NCBI GenBank assembly: GCA_021405325.1
Contig: QWII01000136.1
Location: 1 to 50,511 of the forward strand
Reading direction: 5' to 3'
Length of the DNA stretch: 50,511 nt
Source: Caldilinea sp. CFX5
GTDB lineage: Bacteria; Chloroflexota; Anaerolineae; Caldilineales; Caldilineaceae
A program made the position numbers and the translations under genes. The notes under the pieces were generated by a model. The model saw only the letters and a program-made list of their open reading frames with translations, did not search any database and had not been told where the DNA came from. Of this stretch, positions 41,781 to 50,441 are shown piece after piece (position 1 is the stretch's first letter; each line of letters starts with the position of its first letter).

Positions 41781-43589
41781 TTAAAGCGGCCAGAAGATTG
41801 GCACCAACAGAATGGCAATCCCGTAGACGACGAAGGTCAGCAAGGAACCAACCTTGAGAAAATCGCTAAAGCGGTAATTGCCCGGCCCATAGACCATCAT
41901 ACAGGATGGTTCCAGCGGCGTAAGATAGGAGGTGCTGGAGGCAATGGCGATCATCATGACAAAGGAGCGCGGGTTGAGGCCCAACTGGATGGCGGTCTGA
42001 ATGGCAATAGGCACCACGACGATAGCTGCCGCCTGGTTGGACATGGGTTGGGTCAGGACAACGGCCAATGCAAAGAAGCCGGTCAGCAGCAGCAGTGGAT
42101 TAGTGGCGCCGGCAAAATTGACAATCTGGTCGGCCAGATAGGCCGCGGTGCCGGTCTTTTCCATGGCTGTCCCCAGCGCCAACATGCTGCCGATGAGTAC
42201 CAGCGCGCGCCATTCCACCTTGCGATACGCTTCCTCTACAGAAATGGCCTGGGTCAGAAAAACCGCCAACGCCCCCATCAACACCGCTACCGAAAGCGGA
42301 ACCACCTCAAAGGCGGCCAGCCCCAAAGCGCCGACAAAGGCGGCGATGGCAAAAGGCGCGCGCTCCCGCTGGTAACTCTCCTGGTGGACGGCGCCCAACA
42401 CTTGAAACATGTTCTCTTCTTCTAAAGCCGTCAGGCTGGTCAAATTAGCGCGTTCGCTTTGGATCAGCAGAACATCACCCACGCGCAGCGGCATCTGGCT
42501 GATTTTGCGCTGAATCGTTTCGCCATGCCGGTGAATCGCCAGCACTTGCAAACCATAACGCTCACGAAATTGATACTGCGCCAGGGTCATCCCAATGAGC
42601 GGCGAATTGGGCATCAGGATCACCTCGATCATCTGCAAGTCGTCATCGGGGAGTTTGTCCAGATGATTTTTCAGGTGGGTGCGAATCTCCAACCCTACCG
42701 CTGCTTTGCTATTTAAGAGCGATGTGCGCTCCCCTTCCACCAACAAAATGTCACCGGCGCGCAACCGGCGCCCCGTGCGCGGCTCCAACCGGCGATTGGC
42801 GGTGGGCAGCGCCCGGTTCTCCTTCCGCACCACCCGCACCACTGTCAAATCCATCTCATGCCCCAGGCTGCTTTCGGTGAGCGTCTTGCCAATGAGCGGC
42901 GAATTGGGCAGCACCACCAATTCAGTGAGGTAGAGGCGATTGCCCAGTTGGCCCAAGTCATCCGGCGTTGCGCGATTGGGCAGGAGACGACGACCAACGG
43001 TGAGCATATAGAGAATACCGGCGATCGCTATCGGGACACCCACGGGAGTTAATTCAAACATGCCCATGGGCGCTAATTCGTAACGCTTTAATAAGCCATT
43101 GACAACGATGTTGGTGGAAGTCGCCACCAGTGTGACCGAACTGGCAAGAATGGAGGCGAAGGCGAGCGGCATCAAGAGCTTGCTGGTGCTGACCCGCATC
43201 CGTTCTGACAGCCCCAATGCAATGGGCAGGAAAAAGGCCGTGCAGGCGGTATTGCTCATAAACGAGCTGAGGCTGGAGGTGGCCACCATAATCATCGCCA
43301 CCAGACGATTAGGTTTGTCACCGGTGTACCGGAGCAAGGTGCGCCCGGTCATCTCGACAACGCCGGTGCGTTGCAGGGCGGCGGTGAGAATAAACAGCCC
43401 CATCAAGGTGAAGACGGTATCGCTGCCAAAGCCGGCAAAGGCTTCATTCGCCGACACAAGGCCGGTGACAATCATAATGATCAAAAAGCCCAGGGCCACC
43501 ACATCCGCCGCCACCCATTCAAAGGCAAAGAGAACCAGCGCAATCCCCATCAGGGATAGTAAGAGCGCCATTTCAGTCGTTAATGCCAT
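41781..43589 (-). CDS. SLC13/DASS family transporter with two TrkA-C domains
   Basis: A 602-residue permease. An N-terminal half of transmembrane helices (VADVVALGFLIIMIVTGL, AGFGSDTVFTLMGLFIL, SNTACTAFFLPIALGL with Ser/Thr sites in LVATSTNIVVNG) is followed by two soluble TrkA-C (RCK-C) domains with PNSPLIGKTL and MPNSPLIGMTL, then more helices (FEVVPLSVAVLMGALAV, TQPMSNQAAAIVVVPIAI). This plan is that of SLC13-like anion or dicarboxylate carriers regulated by a nucleotide-binding module. The substrate is not clear. A hairpin-rich spacer separates it from the Gfo/Idh gene. Confidence 0.9.
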   Translation of the reverse strand: MALTTEMALLLSLMGIALVLFAFEWVAADVVALGFLIIMIVTGLVSANEAFAGFGSDTVFTLMGLFILTAALQRTGVVEMTGRTLLRYTGDKPNRLVAMIMVATSSLSSFMSNTACTAFFLPIALGLSERMRVSTSKLLMPLAFASILASSVTLVATSTNIVVNGLLKRYELAPMGMFELTPVGVPIAIAGILYMLTVGRRLLPNRATPDDLGQLGNRLYLTELVVLPNSPLIGKTLTESSLGHEMDLTVVRVVRKENRALPTANRRLEPRTGRRLRAGDILLVEGERTSLLNSKAAVGLEIRTHLKNHLDKLPDDDLQMIEVILMPNSPLIGMTLAQYQFRERYGLQVLAIHRHGETIQRKISQMPLRVGDVLLIQSERANLTSLTALEEENMFQVLGAVHQESYQRERAPFAIAAFVGALGLAAFEVVPLSVAVLMGALAVFLTQAISVEEAYRKVEWRALVLIGSMLALGTAMEKTGTAAYLADQIVNFAGATNPLLLLTGFFALAVVLTQPMSNQAAAIVVVPIAIQTAIQLGLNPRSFVMMIAIASSTSYLTPLEPSCMMVYGPGNYRFSDFLKVGSLLTFVVYGIAILLVPIFWPL

Positions 43590-43654
43590 CGCTTCTTCTT
43601 TTCTCTACAGGCCACATGCCTTAGCGGCACCGCAAACGATGAAAATACAACAGC

Positions 43655-43701
43655 GATTTCATCGATTTTTCTATTAGTGAATCTGCGTAATCGGTGAAAT
43701 C
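43655..43701. repeat. small inverted repeat (GATTTCATCGAT)
   Basis: GATTTCATCGAT (43655-43666) pairs with ATCGGTGAAATC (43690-43701) with one G-T pair. The loop contains AATCTGCGTA, akin to the next repeat. Confidence 0.6.
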
Positions 43702-43750
43702 CCTGTTATTTTCACATCAGGCGTCATGAATGCGCTACACCCATAAACAT

Positions 43751-43841
43751 GAAAATCAGCTTTTGATCACAGATTACGCCGATTGCACAGATTTTTCTTG
43801 TTCTTTCATCTGCGCAATCGGCGGAATCTGTGATGATTTTC
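43751..43841. repeat. 27-bp inverted repeat (ATCACAGATTACGCCGATT)
   Basis: Arms 43766-43792 and 43808-43834 pair over 25 of 27 positions around TTTTCTTGTTCTTTC. Outer GAAAATCA/TGATTTTC (43751-43758, 43834-43841) add a second stem. It resembles the preceding hairpin in sequence. Confidence 0.8.
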
Positions 43842-43946
43842 AGAACAGTAACTCGCCGCAAGGGTTTCCATTATGCCATACGTTGCGTCACTGTTGCTTG
43901 ACCCCCCGGCACTGTTTTACGAACGCTTTCCCATTGTGATGAAGTT

Positions 43947-43955
43947 TGGTATAAT
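43947..43955 (+). promoter_or_regulatory. extended -10 promoter for the Gfo/Idh operon
   Basis: TGGTATAAT combines a TGn extension and a consensus TATAAT. A good -35 box is not present at the right spacing, which extended -10 promoters do not need. The gene start is 55 bases after the box, and AGGAGGAATT is the ribosome-binding site. Confidence 0.5.
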
Positions 43956-44009
43956 TTCTCAGGAATCTCCGTTTCTTTTGCCAATGTAAAGTAGCAAACA
44001 GGAGGAATT

Positions 44010-45077
44010 ATGTCCACCCAACCCATTCGCGTCGGCGTGATTGGCGCCGGCGGCATCTCGCGCATTCATCTGCAAACGCTCACCAATCTTCCTGGCATTG
44101 AAGTCGTGGCGGTGGCTGATGTATTGCGCAGCAATGCTGAGAGCCGTGCCGAGCAGTTCCAGATCCCTCGGATCTTTGAAGATTACCACGATCTGCTGCT
44201 ATTAGACGAAATTGACGCTGTCCATGTTTGCACCTTTAACCAGGCCCACTGTGCGCCGACCGTGGCCGCCTTGCGCGCCGGCAAACATGTGTTGGTGGAA
44301 AAGCCGATGGCCGCCACCCTGGCTGATGCCACGGAAATGGTGCGCACGGCGCGCCAGAGCGGCAAGTTGCTCATGTGTGCGCTCAAAACCCGCTATAGCG
44401 ATGACATTATGGCGGCCAAACGGATTATTGAGGGCGGTGAACTGGGCGACATTTACTATGCCGAAACGGTGGCGGCGCGGCGGCGTGGCATCCCCGGCGG
44501 CAGCTTTGTGCGGCAAGCGTCCGCCGGCCTAGGCGCCACCGCTGATATTGGCGTCTATGCCCTCGACACGGCGCTACATTTAATGGGCCATCCGACGCCT
44601 GTTGCCGTCTCCGCCATCACCAATGATGCGATTGGCAAAACGCACCAGCCCCCCACCGGCAGCGGCTGGCGCTGGTCGGCGGAAGCACTGGAAGTGGAGG
44701 AGTTCGGCGTCGCTTGGATTCGGTTTGCCAATGGCGCCGTGCTGGTTCTCAAGACAACGTGGGCCATGCACCTGGACGACATTGGCGGCACCTTCTTCTT
44801 GGGCCCTAAAGCTGGTCTACGACTGACGCCGGAGCTGAAAGTCTATCGCGATGAATGGGGCTACCTGGTCGATACCGCGCCCCAGGTCAAGCCGACGCCT
44901 GATGTGGAATTGTTCCGCCGGGAAATTGAGGCGTTTTATCAAGCGATTCGCACCGGGCGACCGGCGCCGATTGCACCGGAAGGGGTCTTGTTGACGAATG
45001 TGATTATCGACGGGATGATTGCGTCGGCCCGCCAGGGTGGGCGTGAGGTGGCGGTGACTATACCCAATCTTAATTGA
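44010..45077 (+). CDS. Gfo/Idh/MocA family oxidoreductase
   Basis: A 355-residue NAD(P)-dependent sugar-type dehydrogenase. Rossmann GVIGAGGISRIH (near residues 9-20), the catalytic LVEKPMAATL, LMCALKTRYSD, ATADIGVYALDTALHLMGHP, and the C-domain beta strands (FANGAVLVLKTTWAMH) are all present. These enzymes oxidise or reduce a hydroxyl of sugars, inositols or aminosugars; the specific substrate is unknown. It is followed at 20 bases by a second Gfo/Idh gene, so they may act in sequence. AACAGGAGGAATT precedes the ATG. Confidence 0.92.
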   Translation: MSTQPIRVGVIGAGGISRIHLQTLTNLPGIEVVAVADVLRSNAESRAEQFQIPRIFEDYHDLLLLDEIDAVHVCTFNQAHCAPTVAALRAGKHVLVEKPMAATLADATEMVRTARQSGKLLMCALKTRYSDDIMAAKRIIEGGELGDIYYAETVAARRRGIPGGSFVRQASAGLGATADIGVYALDTALHLMGHPTPVAVSAITNDAIGKTHQPPTGSGWRWSAEALEVEEFGVAWIRFANGAVLVLKTTWAMHLDDIGGTFFLGPKAGLRLTPELKVYRDEWGYLVDTAPQVKPTPDVELFRREIEAFYQAIRTGRPAPIAPEGVLLTNVIIDGMIASARQGGREVAVTIPNLN

Positions 45078-45097
45078 TTTACCAAAGGAGGAAATTA

Positions 45098-46102
45098 ATG
45101 TTGCGCATTGCTATGCTCGGTTTTGCCCATGTCCATGCTGACGGTTACGCCCGGCAGGTAGTCAATCACCCAGAGGCGACCATCGCTTGTGTCTGGGACG
45201 ATGATGAAGAACGCGGGCGCGCCGCCGCGACAAAATTTGGCGTCCCCTATGTGCGCGATATGAAAACCGTGCTTACCCGTGACGATGTGGACGCCGTTGT
45301 CGTCAATGCCGCCACCGTGCAACACAAAGCCGTTTTATTGGCCGCCGTCACCCACAAGAAACATATCTTCACCGAGAAGGCGCTGACCATCACGACCAGC
45401 GATGCCGACGAAGTGGTGGAGGCCGTCAACCGCAGCGGCATCAAGTTTATGATCTCGCTGCCCAGCCGCACGCGACCGGAGACGCTCTTTTTCAAAAAGG
45501 CGCTCGACAACGGCTGGCTGGGTCGGATCACGATGATGCGCGCCCGCATCGCCCACAGCGCCGCCTTGGGACGTTGGTTCAAAGGGGGCAGCCTTTGGTT
45601 TGGCGATGCCGTACAAGCCGGTGGTGGCGCACTCTTTGACCTGGGCTGTCATACCGCCGATGTCATGCGCTGGTTCCTGGGCGAACCGGCCAATGTGATC
45701 GCCAAGGTGCAGAATTTCAGCGGCGCCTATGATATTGACGATCAAACCCTGGCGGTGATTGAGTTCAAGAATGGCGCGCTCGGCATTCTGGACACCTCCT
45801 GGGTTCATACCGCCGGCCCCAATCCGCTGGAGATTTATGGCACAGAAGGCTATGCCGGCTACAGTGGTCGCCCGGGTGATCAGATTCAACTGAACAGCAA
45901 CAAACTGCAACCCGGTGACCTGCCCGTCACTATGCTGCCGTCGAAATTGCCGGAGCCTTTGGCGTCGCCGCTGGACCAGTGGATTAGCGCAATTTTGCAC
46001 AACACACCCATGAACATCACCGTGGAGGATGGGCGCAACTTGACACAGTTGCTGGAAGGCGTTTATCAGGCGGCGCGCCAGGGGCAAATCATTCATTTTT
46101 GA
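45098..46102 (+). CDS. Second Gfo/Idh/MocA family oxidoreductase
   Basis: A 334-residue partner dehydrogenase. It begins RIAMLGFAHVHADGYARQV, where the usual GxGxxG is changed to GFAHVHAD, and it has FTEKALTIT in place of EKP. DLGCHTADVMRWFLGEPANV carries the conserved Asp/His pair, and the beta-sheet domain follows (LAVIEFKNGALGILDTSW). The altered nucleotide loop suggests a different cofactor mode or lost catalysis. AAAGGAGGAAATTA lies before ATG 45098; the frame from 45074 has no such site. Likely one operon with the previous gene. Confidence 0.88.
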   Translation: MLRIAMLGFAHVHADGYARQVVNHPEATIACVWDDDEERGRAAATKFGVPYVRDMKTVLTRDDVDAVVVNAATVQHKAVLLAAVTHKKHIFTEKALTITTSDADEVVEAVNRSGIKFMISLPSRTRPETLFFKKALDNGWLGRITMMRARIAHSAALGRWFKGGSLWFGDAVQAGGGALFDLGCHTADVMRWFLGEPANVIAKVQNFSGAYDIDDQTLAVIEFKNGALGILDTSWVHTAGPNPLEIYGTEGYAGYSGRPGDQIQLNSNKLQPGDLPVTMLPSKLPEPLASPLDQWISAILHNTPMNITVEDGRNLTQLLEGVYQAARQGQIIHF

Positions 46103-46440
46103 GGCAACTTCATCAAGTTTTTGCTGTTTGACTTCTGTCCCGACTTCTGTATAGTCGAAGCCAGCGAACTGCATGTTGTTGCCAATGCTTGCGTCTTTGT
46201 CGAACGCTGCCCCAAGGTGATGGCCGTCTGCCGTCAACAACGTCCGGCGCACATGGCGATCCAGGATGGACAGACAGCGGCTTGTTTTTGTATGGGGAAC
46301 AGGCGAAATCATCTCATAAGTCGGCCACCGGCAAACGCTTAAAACCGATTTTGCAAAAGTGTAGGATTGGTATACAATCTGACCCAAAGCGATCATCTTC
46401 TCCATCACAGCACGACGGCGCCAGCGCGCAAAGCAACGCT
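46103..46440. other. 338-bp spacer before the dehydrogenase gene, no supported gene
   Basis: Frames are open on both strands, including a plus-strand one from 46189 that would extend the dehydrogenase, but composition is Cys/His/Gln-rich and unlike neighbouring genes. The promoter at 46351-46378 marks the true transcription start. Nothing else stands out; the region may hold decayed coding sequence. Confidence 0.5.
46351..46378 (+). promoter_or_regulatory. sigma70-type promoter of the medium-chain dehydrogenase gene
   Basis: TTGCAA (46351-46356) and TACAAT (46373-46378) are separated by 16 bases. The start codon at 46441 is about 55 bases downstream of the predicted transcription start. There is no strong ribosome-binding site (GCAAAGCAACGCT). 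Confidence 0.55.
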
Positions 46441-47436
46441 ATGTACCGATTACTTATTACCGCACCACGCCAGGCTGAATTTGAAGCGATCCCCGAACCA
46501 GCGTATGCCGCTACTGACCTGCTGGTGCGCGCCCGCGTCACTGCTGTCAGCACCGGGACGGAGATTCGTGTCTTTCGCTTGATTCCCGTCGATGAGGCTG
46601 GTCAATTCCTCCATGCTAATGTGCCCTTTGCCGTGCCGACCGAAAATGGCTATTCAATGGTCGGTGACGTGATCGCCGTCGGCGCCGACGTGACCGACTT
46701 TGCCGTGGGCGACCGTGTCTTTGTGCCGGCCACTCATCGGCATGTGGCAGCGGTGAACGCTACTTTGGCGTTCAAATTACCGGCGCCGTTGACGGATGAA
46801 GAAGCGGTCTTTCTCAGCATTCTGGAAGTGGCTCATCTTGCTTTACGCCGAGGCAACCCAACCCCCGGCGAGACGGTCGCCATCATTGGGCTGGGCGTGA
46901 TCGGCTTGTCGGCGCTGGCCTATTGTCGCGCCTTTGGTTTTCACACCATTGCCATTGACACGGCGCCGACTCGTCTGGCGATTGCGCAGGCAATGGGCGC
47001 CGATCTGGTCATCAGTCCCGAAGTTGCCGACTTTCATGAGCAGATCTTAGCCGCAACTGACGGCTATGGCGTCGATTTGGTGATCGAGGCCGCGTCAGTC
47101 TGGCCAGCGATTCAACTGGGCATGGCGATCGCCGGCAAGGGGGGCAAAATTGTCGTGGTCGCCCGCCATACGGACAAGCCGGCCTTTAGCCCGGTTGGCG
47201 ATCCCTTCCTCCAAAAAGATTTGACTTTGCTTGTCACCTATGGTCATCCACCCACCGGTCAACGCTGGGAGCGCCAGCGTTCGTTTGGTTTGACCATGCG
47301 CATGTTAGCCAAGGGCCAACTCAAGATTACGCCCATGATTACCCATCGCCAATCCTGGCGTGACCTGCCTGCCATTTATGAACGGCTGGATCGGGGAGAA
47401 CGGGAGATTGTCGGTGTTGTAGTGAACTGGCAGTAA
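46441..47436 (+). CDS. Medium-chain zinc-type alcohol dehydrogenase family protein
   Basis: A 331-residue MDR enzyme. VSTGTEIRVFRL replaces the Cys-containing active-site loop, GDVIAVGADVTDFAVGDRVF is the GroES-like fold, and VAIIGLGVIGLSALAYCRA the Rossmann GxGxxG. The four-Cys structural zinc loop is absent. VSxGTE-type members include dehydrogenases of sugar-like and tetrapyrrole alcohols (BchC-like), so a polyol or sugar substrate is plausible next to the two Gfo/Idh genes. ATG 46441 is supported by family start and the promoter; the frame from 46189 is not. Confidence 0.85.
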   Translation: MYRLLITAPRQAEFEAIPEPAYAATDLLVRARVTAVSTGTEIRVFRLIPVDEAGQFLHANVPFAVPTENGYSMVGDVIAVGADVTDFAVGDRVFVPATHRHVAAVNATLAFKLPAPLTDEEAVFLSILEVAHLALRRGNPTPGETVAIIGLGVIGLSALAYCRAFGFHTIAIDTAPTRLAIAQAMGADLVISPEVADFHEQILAATDGYGVDLVIEAASVWPAIQLGMAIAGKGGKIVVVARHTDKPAFSPVGDPFLQKDLTLLVTYGHPPTGQRWERQRSFGLTMRMLAKGQLKITPMITHRQSWRDLPAIYERLDRGEREIVGVVVNWQ

Positions 47437-47510
47437 CCACAAGGCCGCTTCAAGTCGATCAATGACCGGTGTCGGTCGCCGTAAATTCGCCGGGAAGCGA
47501 CATAGCCTGG

Positions 47511-47531
47511 GCGTACCCTTATCGGGTACGC
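47511..47531. repeat. 8-bp hairpin GCGTACCC-TTATC-GGGTACGC
   Basis: Arms 47511-47518 and 47524-47531 are perfect around TTATC. It lies in the 201-base spacer between the dehydrogenase and the binding-protein gene. It may attenuate read-through, but lacks a U-run. Confidence 0.5.
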
Positions 47532-47637
47532 GACGTTGGACGTTGCGTTATCATTTGCGGTTGTGGACAAAGGATGCACTCCGCGTAAAACTTTGGACAG
47601 ACCGCCACTTTTTTCATTTCTGATAAAGGAGTAAGCG

Positions 47638-49353
47638 ATGAAACGTACTTTGCTTCCACCACACAGCAGTCGTTGGCAGACGTTGGCGGCCCTGCTTGTG
47701 ATTGTAAGTCTCCTCTTGGCGGCCTGTGTACCGGCGCCCGCCGCCGAAACCGGTGGTCAGCCGGCTGCCGCGACCGAAGCCCCTGCCGCCGAAGCGCCCG
47801 CCGCCGAGGCCGGCGCTGCCCCGGCTGCCGGCGAGAATACGATGGTTGGCGCCTGGGTTGGCCCTTGCTGTAACCCCATCGACTTCCTCAATCCGTTGAG
47901 CGCCGGCGGCGGTTATCACTGGTTTACCAAAATTTTCAGCCACTTGGTGACGTATAATGTGGAATACACCGAGATCATCCCTGATCTGGCCGAAAGCTGG
48001 TCAATCTCTGATGACAGCCTGACCTGGACCTTCAACCTGCGGCAGGGCGTCACCTGGCACGATGATACGCCCTTTACCGCCGATGATGTGGTCTTCTCGA
48101 TTGAACTCTGCCTCGACCCGTTGGTCAAGTGTAACAAGGCAGGCGAATTGAGTACCATTGCCGGCGCCGCCGATTACAAGGACGGCAAGGCGACCAGCGT
48201 CTCCGGTCTGGTGGTCGTTGATGAAAACACGCTCCAGATCACCACCGATGGCCCGAATGCCGCCATTCTCGACACGTTAGCCGAAACCTGGATTGTGCAG
48301 AAAGCCAGTATGGCTGAACTCGCGCGCGAGAATCTGGATCAGAACGAATATTGGCGCACCAAGTCGATCGGCACCGGCCCCTTCAAGTTTGTGCAGTTTG
48401 TCGAAGGGCAATATATCGAAACTGCCGCCTTTGACAACTACTGGCGCGGTCGCCCCAAGATCGACACCCTGATTCGCCGCGAATTCAAAGACCCGGCGAC
48501 AGCGTTGCTCGCCTTTGACGCCGGCGAAATTGACTTCACCTACCTGACGCTTGATGAGTTGGAACGCGAGTCGGCGAATGAAAACGCGGTGGTCATTCCC
48601 GGCCCCTCACAGGTGGACAATGCCATCACTGTCAATCCCAACGCTCACCCGGCGCTGGCAGACCCCCGTTTCAAACAGGCCATGCTCTATGCCATCGACC
48701 GCAAGTCGATCATTGAGAGCATCTATCAAGGCGCTGCGACCGCCGTTCCCTGTCTCTATGGCAACCCCAAGTATCACCCCGAAGGGATTGAGATGTATGA
48801 CTACAACCCCGACAAGGCCAAGGAGCTACTCGTCGAAGCCGGCATTGACACCGCCACCCTGCCCGAATTTGTCATGGACACCTATTACAACGACCAGCTC
48901 TCGGCGGATGTGATGACGGTGATTCAGGCCAACCTGGCTGACGTTGGCATCAAAATTTCGTTGATGCCGCTTGATGGCGCCGCGTGGAATGCCCGCTACT
49001 ACGAAAAGGGTGAATCGCAGATGAGCTTCATTGGCGGCGCCAATGGCCCTGACCCGAATCGCGCCTATCAATACTTCCATTCGCAATCAACGGCTGGCAA
49101 CAATTACAAGTATAACAACCCGGAGCTTGATGCGTTGCTGGAAGCCGGACGCAAAGAGATGGACCCGGAGGCGCGTGTTGGCATCTATCAGCAAGCCTGC
49201 ACCATTCTGGGCCAGGATCTGCCCTGGATCTTCCTCTGGCAGACCACCCGTTATGGCATCGTCTCCAAGCGAATCGCCAACTTCCAATTCACGCCGGCCC
49301 CCGGCGGCGGTTCATACTATGACGCTGCGGAGTTGTGGGAGATCGTGCAGTAG
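47638..49353 (+). CDS. ABC transporter substrate-binding lipoprotein, family 5 (peptide type)
   Basis: A 571-residue lipoprotein. Signal LVIVSLLLAAC places the lipid Cys at residue 30, followed by an Ala/Pro/Glu linker to about 67. LTWTFNLRQGVTWHDDTPFT, ADDVVFSIE, GTGPFKFVQFVEG, and LLAFDAGEIDFTYLT are the family 5 signature. These capture di- or oligopeptides, nickel, or sugars in some Chloroflexota. The Cys pair CCNP (about 79-82) is unusual. AAAGGAGTAAGCG precedes the ATG. The permease gene follows; ATPase genes should lie beyond the right edge. Confidence 0.92.
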   Translation: MKRTLLPPHSSRWQTLAALLVIVSLLLAACVPAPAAETGGQPAAATEAPAAEAPAAEAGAAPAAGENTMVGAWVGPCCNPIDFLNPLSAGGGYHWFTKIFSHLVTYNVEYTEIIPDLAESWSISDDSLTWTFNLRQGVTWHDDTPFTADDVVFSIELCLDPLVKCNKAGELSTIAGAADYKDGKATSVSGLVVVDENTLQITTDGPNAAILDTLAETWIVQKASMAELARENLDQNEYWRTKSIGTGPFKFVQFVEGQYIETAAFDNYWRGRPKIDTLIRREFKDPATALLAFDAGEIDFTYLTLDELERESANENAVVIPGPSQVDNAITVNPNAHPALADPRFKQAMLYAIDRKSIIESIYQGAATAVPCLYGNPKYHPEGIEMYDYNPDKAKELLVEAGIDTATLPEFVMDTYYNDQLSADVMTVIQANLADVGIKISLMPLDGAAWNARYYEKGESQMSFIGGANGPDPNRAYQYFHSQSTAGNNYKYNNPELDALLEAGRKEMDPEARVGIYQQACTILGQDLPWIFLWQTTRYGIVSKRIANFQFTPAPGGGSYYDAAELWEIVQ

Positions 49354-49356
49354 GGG

Positions 49357-49457
49357 ATAGGTAGACAGGTAAACAGGTAAACAAGTGAATCGGTACATAA
49401 GTAAAGCAGGATATGAAATATAAAAGCGGACAATAAGCTGTCTACCTGTCTACCTAT
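49357..49457. repeat. 15-bp inverted repeat with long loop, between binding protein and permease genes
   Basis: ATAGGTAGACAGGTA (49357-49371) and its complement (49443-49457) are perfect; the 71-base loop contains ACAGGTAAACAGGTAAAC direct repeats. It could reduce permease expression relative to the binding protein by ending or stabilising the transcript. Confidence 0.7.
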
Positions 49458-49484
49458 TCCATGCCTTGAATAAGGGAAACGCCC

Positions 49485-50441
49485 GTGAGTCGTTATATCA
49501 TTCGCCGCTTGCTGATCAATATCCCGGTGTTGCTAGGGATTACGATCCTGGTTTTTCTTTTTACGCGTCTGACGCCGGGTGATCCGGTGCTGGCCTATAT
49601 GAGTCCTGAGTTGGGGCGCAATGAGGAGATGGTGCAGCGAATGCGTCGGCAGTTGGGCTTAGATCAGCCCTATGCTGTGCAATATGTGCGCTGGTTAGGC
49701 AAAACGGTGCAGGGGGACCTAGGCTATCGTCTGGTCGGTGGGCAATCGGTGCGGGCGACATTGGGGCGGGCGCTGCGAGCGTCAGGGTTGCTGATGGGAA
49801 CAGCGCTGGCGCTGGGCTGTCTCATCGGCATTCCGTTGGGCATCTTTTCGGCCTTGCGCCAATATTCACGGCTCGACTTTATGTTGACAACCTTCGCCTT
49901 TCTGGGCGTTTCAACCCCTTCCTTTTTGCTGGGGTTAGGCGGTCTCTATCTCTTTGGCCTGAAGCTAAAACTCTTTCCCATTGGCGGCATTGCCTCGGCG
50001 ACGGGGGAAGGTTCTTTACTCGACTCATTGCATCACCTGGCGCTGCCGGCCATGATTCTGGGCTTTGGCTATATCGCCATCCTCATGCGCTACACCCGAT
50101 CGTCGATGCTGGAAGTGGTGCGCGCCACCTATGTCACCACGGCCAGAGCCAAAGGCTTGCATGAGCGGCTGGTGGTCTTCCGCCATGCTTTTCGCAATGC
50201 GCTCATTCCCATTTTAACGATCATCGGGTTGGCGCTGCCGGAAATGGTGGGCGGGGCAGTGATTACCGAAACGGTCTTCACTTGGCCGGGCATGGGGTCA
50301 CTCTTGATCGATTCGGTCAACGGTCGCGACTACTCCATGTTGATGGGTATCAGCCTCTCGGTGGCAGTTGCTGTGCTGCTTGCTAATCTGGTCACTGACA
50401 TCGCCTACGCCTTCGCCGACCCAAGGATCAGATACCAATAA
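49485..50441 (+). CDS. ABC transporter permease, DppB/OppB family
   Basis: A 318-residue membrane protein. It starts MSRYIIRRLLINIPVLLGIT (GTG codon) with six helices, and the EAA loop is visible in TTARAKGLHERLVVFRHAFRNALIP. PGDPVLAYMSPELG is the conserved N-terminal block of this family. It pairs with a DppC-type partner, probably just beyond the window. AAGGGAAACGCCC precedes the GTG. The family partner and the upstream lipoprotein indicate a peptide-type importer. Confidence 0.92.
   Translation: MSRYIIRRLLINIPVLLGITILVFLFTRLTPGDPVLAYMSPELGRNEEMVQRMRRQLGLDQPYAVQYVRWLGKTVQGDLGYRLVGGQSVRATLGRALRASGLLMGTALALGCLIGIPLGIFSALRQYSRLDFMLTTFAFLGVSTPSFLLGLGGLYLFGLKLKLFPIGGIASATGEGSLLDSLHHLALPAMILGFGYIAILMRYTRSSMLEVVRATYVTTARAKGLHERLVVFRHAFRNALIPILTIIGLALPEMVGGAVITETVFTWPGMGSLLIDSVNGRDYSMLMGISLSVAVAVLLANLVTDIAYAFADPRIRYQ

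Larger units (their letters stand above)
43590..44009. other. 420-bp divergent region with two related hairpins and a promoter
   Basis: No gene is seen. It holds hairpins at 43655-43701 and 43751-43841, both built from a GATTACGCNGATT-like unit, and an extended -10 promoter (TGGTATAAT, 43947-43955) for the Gfo/Idh operon. The remaining bases are AT-rich. Confidence 0.6.

Noticed and set aside
46121..46342. 73-codon plus-strand open frame with several Cys residues
   Set aside because: No ribosome-binding site and no recognisable motif; its Cys spacing does not fit zinc or iron-sulfur patterns.
45335..46408. 357-codon minus-strand open frame
   Set aside because: It is antisense to the second Gfo/Idh gene for most of its length; the product lacks any domain and is a mirror of high-GC coding sequence.
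46189..46440. N-terminal extension of the medium-chain dehydrogenase
   Set aside because: Composition is unlike the family, and the promoter at 46351-46378 would lie inside the coding region.
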